DNA from: Clostridia bacterium
Lineage (GTDB): Bacteria; Bacillota; Clostridia; Christensenellales; DTU072
Assembly (NCBI GenBank): GCA_028699795.1
Contig: JAQVTZ010000018.1
Location: 1 to 17,017, forward strand
Direction of reading: 5' to 3'
Length of the DNA: 17,017 nucleotides
The position numbers and the translations under genes are program-made. Positions 1 through 8,500 of the stretch are shown one piece after another; position 1 is the stretch's first letter, and the number at the start of each line of letters is the position of its first letter. The notes beneath the pieces are model-generated. The model was not told the origin of the DNA. It worked only from the letters and a program-made list of their open reading frames with translations, and searched no databases.

Positions 1-806
1 ACCATTTCGCCGTTGGTGCCGATATCGATGAGTAATGAATTGTTGGGATTGTCCGCCATGCCGCAAGATAATACTCCCGCGATGATATCGCTGCCGATAT
101 ACGCGCTTGCCGAAGGTAAAGTAATATAGTCCTTTCGATACTGGGTATCCGTAAAAACAGGCGTAAAAGGCGATTCGCCCATGCTTAACGGACTGACACC
201 GCAAAGCAAATGAAGCATTGTATTGTTGCCGCATATCACGGTTTTTTCTATAGCGGAAATGCCGTGTTTTTTGCAAAACATCTCTTTGATGCCGTCTATT
301 TGGGTGTGAATCGTGTGGGTGAGCAAAGGTAAATGGTCTTTTGAAAAGCTGATGCGGCTGAGGACATCGGCGCCGAAACTGCCTTGGCGGTTGAGCTCTC
401 CGATACTATCTAATATTTTTCCGCTTTCTAAATCCGCAAGATAGGCGGCAAGAGAAGTTGTGCCGATGTCTATCGCTACCCCGTAGCCTTTTTGCTTTTT
501 TATCGTAAAATCGCCGCGCTCAACTGTTGCATGAAACGCTTTTTGCGTGGTGTTGTCTACCGCTATTGTGATATCGTTTTTAATAGTATAAGCGCAGGCA
601 TTGAAACAGCCGTCTGTGATAGGTACATCCACTTGCCCTTCGAGTAGCCGCACCTTGCATTTGTTGCAGATGCCGCGTCCGCCACAGGGCGCAGGGATAA
701 AAATTTGGTTTGCGCCAAGCGCACGCAAAAGGTTTTCGCCTTTGGGTACTTCAATGATTTGCCTTTGCGTTGGTGTAATTACGGTAATTTTTAAGGAGTC
801 AAACAT
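1..806 (-). CDS. RACo-type corrinoid-protein reductive activator ([2Fe-2S] ferredoxin plus ASKHA/DUF4445 domain), 3' end cut by window
   Basis: The first 268 codons are visible; family members run to about 600 residues, so the C-terminal half lies off the left edge. Residues 1-75 resemble a plant-type [2Fe-2S] ferredoxin: Cys41, Cys47 and Cys50 in PCGGRGICNKC, with Cys67 or Cys71 as fourth ligand. The ASKHA ATPase fold starts with VAIDIGTTS (Asp113) and the second phosphate motif DIGTNGEM spans residues 261-268. Known RACo proteins use ATP and a low-potential electron to reduce inactive Co(II) corrinoid to Co(I) in methyltransferase systems. The gene lies 65 bases downstream of the symporter gene on the same strand. 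There is no Shine-Dalgarno sequence before the ATG; a -10 box ends 6 bases upstream instead. The family call is firm. The partner corrinoid protein is not in view. Confidence 0.9.
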   Translation of the reverse strand, partial: MFDSLKITVITPTQRQIIEVPKGENLLRALGANQIFIPAPCGGRGICNKCKVRLLEGQVDVPITDGCFNACAYTIKNDITIAVDNTTQKAFHATVERGDFTIKKQKGYGVAIDIGTTSLAAYLADLESGKILDSIGELNRQGSFGADVLSRISFSKDHLPLLTHTIHTQIDGIKEMFCKKHGISAIEKTVICGNNTMLHLLCGVSPLSMGESPFTPVFTDTQYRKDYITLPSASAYIGSDIIAGVLSCGMADNPNNSLLIDIGTNGEM

Positions 807-812
807 ATTGAC

Positions 813-841
813 AGTATAACAGTTTTTTTCATTACCGTCTA
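813..841 (-). promoter_or_regulatory. Putative extended -10 promoter giving a leaderless transcript of the RACo gene
   Basis: On the minus strand, TATACT (813-818) matches 5 of 6 bases of the -10 consensus and is preceded by TG one base upstream (extended -10). TAGACG (836-841) matches 4 of 6 bases of the -35 consensus at a 17-base spacing. The six bases GTCAAT separate the -10 from the ATG, which places +1 on the A of the start codon. No Shine-Dalgarno sequence lies upstream of the gene. This is a consensus match only. Confidence 0.5.
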
Positions 842-871
842 GAGGCGGCAAGAACATATTTAAAAAGTTTG

Positions 872-2452
872 TTATCGGTAAATATCCATGAAAGATTCGT
901 TCTTATTGGAGTTCTCGGAGGCACTGTATTTGCGTTTGGCAAGCTCTTTTACTATATTTGCGTAAGTTTTGTCGTCTAAAATAAATTTCTTTTTGTAGAT
1001 AAAAAGCGCGGTAGCCATAAATATAACGGGAATCGCGCAAAGACAAACCAATAACATTGTTTTGGATTGAGAGGAAACGCTGCGAATGATATCGTCAATT
1101 TGCTCTAATTTGACAACCTCCGAAACGGAACCTTTTGCGGCATCGTTTTCTAGAGCTGAAATACGATTGGTATAGTTTAGTACACCCGCTCCAAGATAAA
1201 CCGCTGTTACGACGCCTTGTACCAACGCGCTCGAAAGCTTTGCGGTGAAGGGCCGCAACGAAAAGATGAGACCTTCTTTGCGGCTGCCTGTTTTGTACTC
1301 GTTATATTCTACCGTGTTTGCAATGGAGATTACCATAATCATATAAAAGCCCTGTCCAAAACCGATAATGCCGTTAGCGGCTGCCATAACGCCGAATTTG
1401 GTATACCAAACAATGGTGTCAGGTTCGCCAGTTGGAAGGGTAAGACCAAAGAGGAGCATAAGGGAATAACCTGTTATTAACGCAATCCCCGTGGCGTAAA
1501 GAATTTTGGTGCGCGAAAACTTTTTTTCGAGCAAGGGGTAGCTTACGGTAAACAAGACATTGGCAATCGCAAACAATATGCCGAATAATGTAAGCAAGAT
1601 GCCGTTATAACCGAACTCGAAATAAATGTAAGTGAGACTGAGCCCACCTCCGACGACGCCTGTTCCTACAGAAAAGATGAGCATGACTACCGTAATCCAT
1701 AAAAGCTGGTCGTTTTTGGCGATCGTGCCAAACATTTGTTTGAGCGTAAGCTTGTCTTTTTTGTCGAGACGCGCCCCAAGCGGTTTTTCTTTGACGCCTA
1801 AAATAGTAAACATTTGGAAAGCAATCATGAGGATTGCCGCAAGTACGGCGATCACTTTATATCCGATGACCGCGCTGCCCTTGATTGCCAATGCGCCTAC
1901 CGTAAACATGGGCACTAAAAGACCCACTAATGCGCCGCCCGCGCCTGCGACAAGTTGGGCAACCGAGGTGATTTTGCTACGGTCGTGCTCGTTGCTCGTA
2001 AGAGAAGGAAGCATTCCCCAATACGAAATATCGTTCATCGTAAAGGTGATGCTGAAAAGAAAATACATGACAGCGAGAAACCAGATAAACTCACCGCCTT
2101 GAAACCCGTTGGTAAACAGAGAAATAATGACCGCTCCCGTGCCTATCGCGCCGATAAGTTGCCAAGGTTTGAATTTACCCCATTTTGACCTTGTGTTTTC
2201 TACAATGCCGCCCATAATGGGATCATTAAATGCGTCAAAAAGTCTTGCGGCGATGATAATAAAAGTAACGGACGCAAACTGCGCGTCCGTTACTTGTTTG
2301 GTAAATAGGATAAAGGTAAGCAAGTGGGTGGCAAACAGACCGTAAATAAAATCTCTGCCAAAGGTGCCGAACGAAAACATCAGGAGGTTTCTTGTGGTAA
2401 GTTTTTCCGGATTGTCTTTGCAGACCGTTCCTTTTTGCTCTGCGCTGTCCAT
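872..2452 (-). CDS. GPH-family (glycoside-pentoside-hexuronide type) cation symporter, MFS superfamily
   Basis: A polytopic membrane protein of 526 residues (530 from the alternative TTG). Near the end of the second helix it has DAFNDPIMG followed by RSKWGKFKPW, the conserved cytoplasmic signature of the GPH/MelB branch, where the aspartates serve cation and substrate binding. Later hydrophobic segments fit about 12 helices, with a charged C-terminal tail. The predicted role is sodium- or proton-coupled uptake. GPH proteins also serve non-sugar substrates, and the neighbouring aminotransferase and corrinoid activator argue for an amino or methylated compound here. The ATG at 2452 is chosen because GGGA lies 6 bases upstream. 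The TTG at 2464 is in frame but has no ribosome binding site. The gene follows the aminotransferase by about 22 bases and is probably co-transcribed. Confidence 0.9.
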   Translation of the reverse strand: MDSAEQKGTVCKDNPEKLTTRNLLMFSFGTFGRDFIYGLFATHLLTFILFTKQVTDAQFASVTFIIIAARLFDAFNDPIMGGIVENTRSKWGKFKPWQLIGAIGTGAVIISLFTNGFQGGEFIWFLAVMYFLFSITFTMNDISYWGMLPSLTSNEHDRSKITSVAQLVAGAGGALVGLLVPMFTVGALAIKGSAVIGYKVIAVLAAILMIAFQMFTILGVKEKPLGARLDKKDKLTLKQMFGTIAKNDQLLWITVVMLIFSVGTGVVGGGLSLTYIYFEFGYNGILLTLFGILFAIANVLFTVSYPLLEKKFSRTKILYATGIALITGYSLMLLFGLTLPTGEPDTIVWYTKFGVMAAANGIIGFGQGFYMIMVISIANTVEYNEYKTGSRKEGLIFSLRPFTAKLSSALVQGVVTAVYLGAGVLNYTNRISALENDAAKGSVSEVVKLEQIDDIIRSVSSQSKTMLLVCLCAIPVIFMATALFIYKKKFILDDKTYANIVKELAKRKYSASENSNKNESFMDIYR

Positions 2453-2474
2453 ATTGGTTCCCAATAGATTGTAA

Positions 2475-3971
2475 TTATTTCATTAAACCGTCGTCGGTTC
2501 TAACCACTTCCCTGAAGACTTTTTCGAATCTTTGGAGCGCGTCCGCAATCACTTCGTCTGTGGTTGCTAAAGAAGTATACAATCTGCTGCCGGCAAGGGT
2601 CACGATACCATTCGCCATATACGCCGCGCCCATTTCTTCCATGGCGACTTTGCGCTCGGTCATCATTTTTTTGTGTTTGAGGACGGGAATCAAGGACTTT
2701 AGCAAGAACATGGACGAAAAATCGAAACTCATGGCGCCCGTGCATTCTAAATGAACGATAGAGCCTTGATTGTATACCACATAGGGCAACTTGTATTTTG
2801 CGATTAGTTCTTTAAGACCTTTTGCGAGTTTGTCTCCCGCTTCGCCCGCCTTAACGCTGGCATTGGTTCTTTCGATTTCTTTAATGGTCAGGTATCCCGC
2901 GTAAGAGGAGAGGGGATTGGCAGCAAGGGTGCCGCCGCAATAGGCCTTCGCCTTAAGCCCGCCGATACCTGCGGCAAGTCTTTGGATGTACTCTTTTTTG
3001 CCACCGATGCCGCCTGCGGCAGGATAACCACCCGCAATCACCTTGCCAAAAATGGTAAGGTCGGGTTGCACTCCGAAATACCCTTGCGCGCCGCCGAGAC
3101 CTACGCGGAAGCCTGTGACGACTTCGTCGAAGATAAACAGCGCGCCGAACTTTTTGCAGAGCTCTTGCGCTTTTTGGTTATAATCAAAATCTACGGGTCT
3201 CGTACCGCTCTCGGGGCCTACGGGCTCGACAATAACGGCCGCGGTACCGCCTCTGAGTTTGTTGAGGGTGAGCATCTTCTTTAGCATCTCGAGGTCGTTG
3301 GGTCTTACTTCGTCGGTAAGGCTCATCAGCCGTTTGTGGATGCCGTGAGACTCTAAAAACCTTCTGGTGCCGGGAATCTTGAGACCGTAAACCATTTGGT
3401 CGGACCAACCATGGTAAGCGCCGCCCATCTTGATTATGCGGCTCTTGCCCGTGACGAGCCTTGCGACTCTGGTTGCCGCCATCACGGCTTCGGTGCCCGA
3501 GCCGAGCATACGGAACATTTCGACAGCCGGCATATGCTTGTTAATCTCTTTGGCAAGCAATAATTCGGCCTCGTGGAAAAGCCCTGTTACCGGTCCGCAT
3601 TCTTGCAGAAGTTTAATTACTTCTTCGCGGATGGCGGGGTGGTTGGACCCCAGCACCGTGGGGCCCCCCGCCTGCAGAAAATCTATGTACTTGTTTCCAT
3701 CGATATCGTATAAATAGGACCCTTCCGCTTTGGATACGCAAATGGGGAAAGGTTTGTTGAATGCCAAATTATGCTGTACGCCGCCCGGTATGTAGGTTTT
3801 GGCCTCGTCTGTGATTGCTTTGGATTTTGCGCATTTATCGTTGAAATATTTAAGAACGGTGTCTTTGTAATACGCTTCGGATACCTTATATATAGGTTCG
3901 GAGGTCAGTTTTTTGAGATTGGCATTGATTTCTTGCGCAGATTCCCAATTGGATATGGCATACTTTTTCAT
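2475..3971 (-). CDS. Class III PLP-dependent aminotransferase, glutamate-1-semialdehyde-aminomutase-like
   Basis: 498 residues, longer than HemL (about 430) because about 50 residues precede the usual PGGV start of the fold. PLP-site features are SGTEA at 158-162 (phosphate loop), YHGW at 186-189, FDEVVTGFR with Asp282 facing the pyridine nitrogen, and FGKVIAGGYP with Lys310 as Schiff-base lysine. The enzyme should carry out transamination or an aminomutase shift on a small amino compound. HemL itself is unlikely, because no tetrapyrrole gene is near and the gene sits between a TetR regulator and a symporter, which suits a catabolic role. The ATG overlaps the tetR stop by 4 bases (ATGA). The ribosome binding site AGGAG lies inside the last tetR codons, so translation is probably coupled. 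The substrate is unknown. Confidence 0.9.
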   Translation of the reverse strand: MKKYAISNWESAQEINANLKKLTSEPIYKVSEAYYKDTVLKYFNDKCAKSKAITDEAKTYIPGGVQHNLAFNKPFPICVSKAEGSYLYDIDGNKYIDFLQAGGPTVLGSNHPAIREEVIKLLQECGPVTGLFHEAELLLAKEINKHMPAVEMFRMLGSGTEAVMAATRVARLVTGKSRIIKMGGAYHGWSDQMVYGLKIPGTRRFLESHGIHKRLMSLTDEVRPNDLEMLKKMLTLNKLRGGTAAVIVEPVGPESGTRPVDFDYNQKAQELCKKFGALFIFDEVVTGFRVGLGGAQGYFGVQPDLTIFGKVIAGGYPAAGGIGGKKEYIQRLAAGIGGLKAKAYCGGTLAANPLSSYAGYLTIKEIERTNASVKAGEAGDKLAKGLKELIAKYKLPYVVYNQGSIVHLECTGAMSFDFSSMFLLKSLIPVLKHKKMMTERKVAMEEMGAAYMANGIVTLAGSRLYTSLATTDEVIADALQRFEKVFREVVRTDDGLMK

Positions 3972-4555
3972 TTTGATTCTCCTATGATTCTATATATTAA
4001 ATTCGTGATTGATTTTTTTAACAATTGTGGGCTGTCGAATGCTTCTCGCCGTATGAGTTTTTGGTACACCATACCGAAATAGGCGCCCAATATTGCCATG
4101 GTTTGCTCTCGATAAGTGATAAATTCTTCGCCCTTGCCTTCTTGAATAAGTTCGGAGGTGATAAGCTGTTCCAACGCGATAAACGGAGAGCTTTCGGTGG
4201 TCTTAATCATGCCGTTCATCAATATTTGGGCAGATAGTTTGGGATAAGGACAGGTGTCGTCTACTAATTTATGCAGGATGACGATAATGCCTTTTACTCC
4301 CCGTTTGCCGCTTTTTTTGTAAGCGGTAATAATATCTTGAATGGCGACTTCGGCAATCTCGACCATGAGCGCGTCCGTAGACGCAAAGTGCGAAAAAAAG
4401 GTAGAGCGCGAGATGTCCGAGGCTTCCGCGATTTCTTCTATCGTGACATTGCCGAGGCCTTTTTGCTCATAAAGCATTTTGGCGTTGTGCATAATGCTTT
4501 TGTGTGTGTTATCCCGTTTTCTTTTTTGTCTCGAAACCAGCTTAGGTTCATCCAT
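3968..4555 (-). CDS. TetR/AcrR-family transcriptional regulator
   Basis: 195 residues. The N-terminal DNA-binding domain is clear: a first helix around THKSIMHNAKMLYEQKG, then VTIEEIAEASDISRSTFFSHF (about residues 37-57), the TetR helix-turn-helix ending in the typical FFSHF. The remainder is a helical ligand-binding and dimer domain with no recognisable ligand signature. It is the first gene of a unit that continues with the aminotransferase (4-base overlap) and the symporter, so it probably represses its own operon and responds to the imported substrate or a product. A palindrome lies just upstream of its -35 box. No Shine-Dalgarno sequence precedes the ATG and no other start codon exists before the DNA-binding domain, so translation is probably leaderless. 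Confidence 0.92.
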   Translation of the reverse strand: MDEPKLVSRQKRKRDNTHKSIMHNAKMLYEQKGLGNVTIEEIAEASDISRSTFFSHFASTDALMVEIAEVAIQDIITAYKKSGKRGVKGIIVILHKLVDDTCPYPKLSAQILMNGMIKTTESSPFIALEQLITSELIQEGKGEEFITYREQTMAILGAYFGMVYQKLIRREAFDSPQLLKKSITNLIYRIIGESK

Positions 4556-4561
4556 GCCAAA

Positions 4562-4590
4562 ATAGTATCACGGAAAAAACCGCCTGTCAA
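4562..4590 (-). promoter_or_regulatory. Strong sigma-A-type promoter of the tetR-aminotransferase-symporter unit
   Basis: On the minus strand a perfect -35 TTGACA (4585-4590) and a -10 TACTAT (4562-4567, 5 of 6) are separated by exactly 17 bases. Only the six bases TTTGGC lie between the -10 and the tetR ATG, so +1 falls on the A of the start codon and the mRNA would be leaderless. This is one of the two best promoter matches in the window. Confidence 0.8.
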
Positions 4591-4593
4591 TAG

Positions 4594-4617
4594 AAAATTG
4601 TACTTCAGTGCAATTTT
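4594..4617. promoter_or_regulatory. Palindrome next to the tetR promoter, candidate TetR operator
   Basis: The arms AAAATTGTAC and GTGCAATTTT are inverted copies with one mismatch around a TTCA spacer, 24 bases in all, ending 3 bases upstream of the -35 box. Size and position suit a TetR dimer site for autoregulation. The same sequence could form an RNA hairpin after the TPR gene, which stops at 4628. As a terminator it is poor, because the stem is mostly A-T pairs and only four Ts follow without interruption. Confidence 0.5.
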
Positions 4618-4627
4618 GTACGCGGGA

Positions 4628-5500
4628 TTAAATTTCGGATGGTTGAGAAGGTTGCTCTTCAAATATTTCTTCGGGATCCAAATCATATAATATCTTAGTT
4701 ACCATTTCTTTTATAACGCTGATGTCTGGTTCGCCTTTTACGATAAGTTGGTCGTAATGCTGTTTCACTTTTTCCAAATCTCTTAAATGTGCATAACATA
4801 GAATCATAATCGAATGCGGCTCATAGAGGGCAGGCTTCAGTTGAGCCGCTTTTTGAGCATATTTTATTGCTTCTTCATAATTTTCTTGCAACAGATACTC
4901 ATGTGCCATGTTATTGTAGCCTATTGCATCGCCAACATTAAGTTCCAGAGCCTTTTTCATACACTCTTTTGCTTTAGGAGTCTCTTTTAACTCTTTATAA
5001 ACCCATCCAAGTGCTCTATAAATTTTATAATAATCGCCATGAAAGCTTAACGCCTTTTCGTATTCCGCAATTGCTTTATGATACAGTTTTAATTCTTTAT
5101 AGCATACTCCCTTAAAAAATACGCTCATGCTTTTTTGTTTATCGTTATAGCATTTTGCAAACGCTTTTTCCAACTTCTTTATTGCCTTATATGGTTTTTC
5201 TAAATCCAAATAAAATAAACCTTTTAAAATCATTTTTTCTGTTTCTACAGAAAATTCTGCGTATTTAAGTTCTTCATGGTATGCCTCATAGATCCTGTCT
5301 TTGTACCTTTTTGTAAACATCGGCACATAGGAACTGAATCTCTTAGTAATGTAGAGCACAGACCCCGCAACCGGAAAAGCCAAATGTCGCGCATAAGATT
5401 CATGACCAATTACAACCAATACAATCAAGCTTATTAAAGACCCCGTGAAAACAAATAGCGCAATGAATAATTCGATTTTTAATCTTTTTGACAAATTCAT
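4628..5500 (-). CDS. Membrane-anchored tetratricopeptide-repeat protein of unknown function
   Basis: 290 residues. One clear transmembrane helix lies at about 10-32, with a weaker hydrophobic stretch at about 41-52. About five TPR units follow between residues 85 and 256, recognisable from phrases such as KAIAEYEKAL, ALGWVYKELKETPKAKECMKKALEL and NYEEAIKYAQKAAQL. A short acidic tail ends the protein. The repeats should form a superhelix for protein binding at the inner membrane face, though the partner cannot be inferred. The gene starts 31 bases after the dnaE stop on the same strand and may be read through from it. AAAAGG lies about 9 bases before the ATG. Base composition is markedly AT-rich compared with dnaE (sampled 60-base blocks mostly 27-33% GC, one at 48%), so it may be a later arrival. 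Confidence 0.8.
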   Translation of the reverse strand: MNLSKRLKIELFIALFVFTGSLISLIVLVVIGHESYARHLAFPVAGSVLYITKRFSSYVPMFTKRYKDRIYEAYHEELKYAEFSVETEKMILKGLFYLDLEKPYKAIKKLEKAFAKCYNDKQKSMSVFFKGVCYKELKLYHKAIAEYEKALSFHGDYYKIYRALGWVYKELKETPKAKECMKKALELNVGDAIGYNNMAHEYLLQENYEEAIKYAQKAAQLKPALYEPHSIMILCYAHLRDLEKVKQHYDQLIVKGEPDISVIKEMVTKILYDLDPEEIFEEQPSQPSEI

Positions 5501-5531
5501 CTCCCTTATCCTTTTCTATAAAGTTTTTATG

Positions 5532-8500
5532 CTAAAATACTTTGATATTTTCGCTTCCCACGAGGCCGAGTAATTCTTTTTGCAAGGCGTCCAGATTGCC
5601 TACCGTGATATTGTGACAGAACATTTTTTTGCCTACCTGAATTTTAACAAGGTTTCTTCCGGGATGCGCGAGAAGAATGCTGTTAATGCGCTCGAATTTT
5701 TCATTATCGTTCGCGCTAATTCTGAGATACAGCGCGCGGTTGTCCGCTGGCAAAGCATCTTGAATGTTTTCGCGAGTCGCAAGGTCCCAAGGGTGAAGGT
5801 CGTTTACGGTAATTTTTGCGTCGCTGTCTCTAAAGCTCAGCTTACCGCGAATGCGTATTAAACTGTCTTTGACAAGAAATTTTTTGCATTTGTCGAGTGT
5901 TCTTGCATATATTACAATTTCGATGCGGTCATAAATGTCTTCCAGAATGCCTACCGCCATTTCTTTATTGTCTTTGGTGCGTTTGAAGGTGTAATCGGCA
6001 AGAATTCCGCCTGTATTGACTTCCATATTATCCTCAACGATACCGTTGTCTTCTGTAAGAAGAGTTTCGGTTTCGTTTTCGTCGTCGGAATCGTCGTCTT
6101 CGTCTTTGTATTTTGGCAACATCGAAGTGTTGAAATTGAATGCCTTAAAATCTTCTTCGTAGCCTGCCAAGGGGTGTCCCGTGACATACATCCCGAGCAT
6201 TTCCTTTTCCATCAGCAGTTTTTCGCGGCCGTTGTACTCTTTGACGGGAATATATTTATAAGGCACTTCTTCCGTTCCCAGCATTTCAAAAATATTAAAC
6301 TGATTGCTGTCGGCAAGTTTTCGCTTGTGCTCGACATCGGTTAGAATTTCTTCGTAGTTTGCGATAAGCGTGGCGCGTGTCATCTTGAAGCAATCAAAGG
6401 CGCCGCCTTTAATAAGGCTTTCGAGCATCCGCTTGTTGAGTGTGCCGTTCATGCGCTCTATAAAATCGTAAAGGTCTTTGAAATCACCGTTTTTTTGGCG
6501 CTCTTCCTTGATTCGTTCGGTTGCGGATTTGCCGACATTTTTAATACAAGCCAATCCATAGCGGATACTGTTTTCTTCAGGCGAAAACAGAGGTTCGGAT
6601 TTGTTGATATCGGGCGGCAAGAGCGCGATATTGAGCTCTTTGAGCACCTGCATATATTTTTCGGTGTCTTTGGGGTTGTTGATACGGTTGTTGATGACCG
6701 CCGCCAAAAACTCGGTGGGATAATACCTTTTATAGTAGGCTGTTTCGTAGCTTAAATAGGCGTAAGCCGCCGCGTGCGACTTGTTAAAAGCGTATTGGGC
6801 AAAACTCTGCATTTCGGCGAAAATAGACTCCGCTATCTCGGCGGGGATGCCGTTCCGAACACAGCCGGGAATTTTGACAACGCCGTTTTCTTCGAGGCCG
6901 TAAATAAAAACTTGTCTTTCTTTGGGGATTAAATCTACTTTCTTTTTGGAAATAATGCCGCGGAACTTATCTGCGCGTGTCATGTCGTAGCCGGCAAGCA
7001 CACGGGTTATCATCATGGCTTGCTCTTGGTAGACGATAATGCCGTAAGTAACCTTTAAAATAGACTCTAAAAGCGGATGCTTGTATTTGATTTTGGAAGG
7101 GTCTTTGCGGTTTTCGAGATAGGTGTCTATGTTTGCCATGGGGCCGGGACGGTACATCGAGATACCCGCGATAATGTCTTCCATTTTTTCGGGCTTCAAG
7201 CGCGCCATAAACTTTTTCATGCCGCCGCCTTCCAATTGGAACACGGCATCCGTGTTGCCCGAAGCGAGAAGTTCGTAAGTGCCTTTCTCTTCGTAGCCTA
7301 TTTTATCGAAATCGATATCGTTGCCCGTGCGCTCCAGCACATAATCGTGCGCCATTTTGACATCGGTAAGGGTCATCAATGCCAGGAAGTCCATTTTGAG
7401 AAGTCCCAGTCTTTCGACTTCGGTCATGGTAAATTGCGTGGTAACCTCATCCCCGTTTTTGGCAAGCGGAATGGTGTCTGCCGCGGGGTTTTTGTAGATG
7501 ACGACGCCCGCCGCGTGCATCCCCGAGTTGCGCGGCATCCCTTCGAGCTGCATAGCAATGTCAATGACATCTTTATAGGTAGGGAAATTATTGTATAGTT
7601 CGATCAGTTCTTTGACGGCGTAGGGCGATTCGGGATTGATAAGGTCTTTGATATGTACTTTTTTGTCATTTTCGCCGTAATCCACCATGTTTTTGGTAAT
7701 CTTGGAGACATCCGAAAACGGCAGACGGAAAACACGCGCGACATCCTTAATGGCAGATTTCCTTTTTAGTTTTCCAAATGTGATAATTTGACTGATACGG
7801 TGTTCGCCGTATTTCTCTTTGACATACTGTATGACTTCGCCTCTTCTGTTAAAGCAAAAATCGATGTCGAAATCGGGCATCGAGGTGCGGTTAACATTCA
7901 AGAACCGTTCGAATATCAAGTGATACTTAAGAGGGTCTACATTGGTAATCTCGATTGCGTACGCCACCAGACTGCCTACGCCGCTTCCTCTGCCCGCGCC
8001 CACGGGGATATCGTGCGCCTTGGCGTAGGCGATAAAGTCCCATACAATAAGATAATATTCGCTGAAGCCCATGCCGATAATGACTTCGAGTTCGCTCTCG
8101 GCTCGCTCGCGAATTTCGTCCGTAATCTGCCCGTACCTTTTAAGCAGTCCTTCGTATGTAAGTTTGCGCAGATACTCGGGCGGGGCCAGATTGTCGGGGC
8201 ACGGGAAAGCGGGCAACTGGTATTGGTTGAATACAAAGCTTACATCGCATTTTTCGATAATTTCGTAGGGCATGTCCAACGCCTCGGGGCACCATCCCAA
8301 CCGCTCGGCCATTTCGTCGTAAGATTTTAAGTAAAATTCGTCGGCTGAGAAACGCATGCGATTGGGTTCGTCTATATAAGCGTTAGTTTGAATGCAGAGC
8401 ATTACATCGTGCATTTTGCTGTCATCCTGTTCGATATAATGCACATCGTTGGTGGCAACGCATTTGACGCCGATTTCGCGGGCAAGCTTTACAAGAAGGG

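Noticed and set aside
835..848. Inverted repeat CCGTCTAGAGGCGG as a terminator after the symporter gene.
   Set aside because: On the minus-strand RNA the stem is broken by a C-A mismatch and no U run follows.
2453..2464. TTG at 2464 as start of the symporter.
   Set aside because: No purine-rich site precedes it, while GGGA lies 6 bases before the ATG at 2452. The difference is only four residues and is not certain.
2475..3971. Annotation as true HemL (tetrapyrrole synthesis).
   Set aside because: The protein has about 50 extra N-terminal residues and lies in a TetR-symporter-RACo locus with no heme or cobalamin gene in view; a family-level name is safer.
4594..4617. Palindrome as an intrinsic terminator of the TPR gene.
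   Set aside because: The stem is mainly A-T, the T run is only four bases, and the position beside a strong -35 box fits an operator better. It is not fully excluded.
7077..8330. Plus-strand open frames of 173 and 180 codons opposite dnaE.
   Set aside because: They mirror the dnaE reading frame, show no recognisable domain and lack plausible starts; they are antisense shadows.
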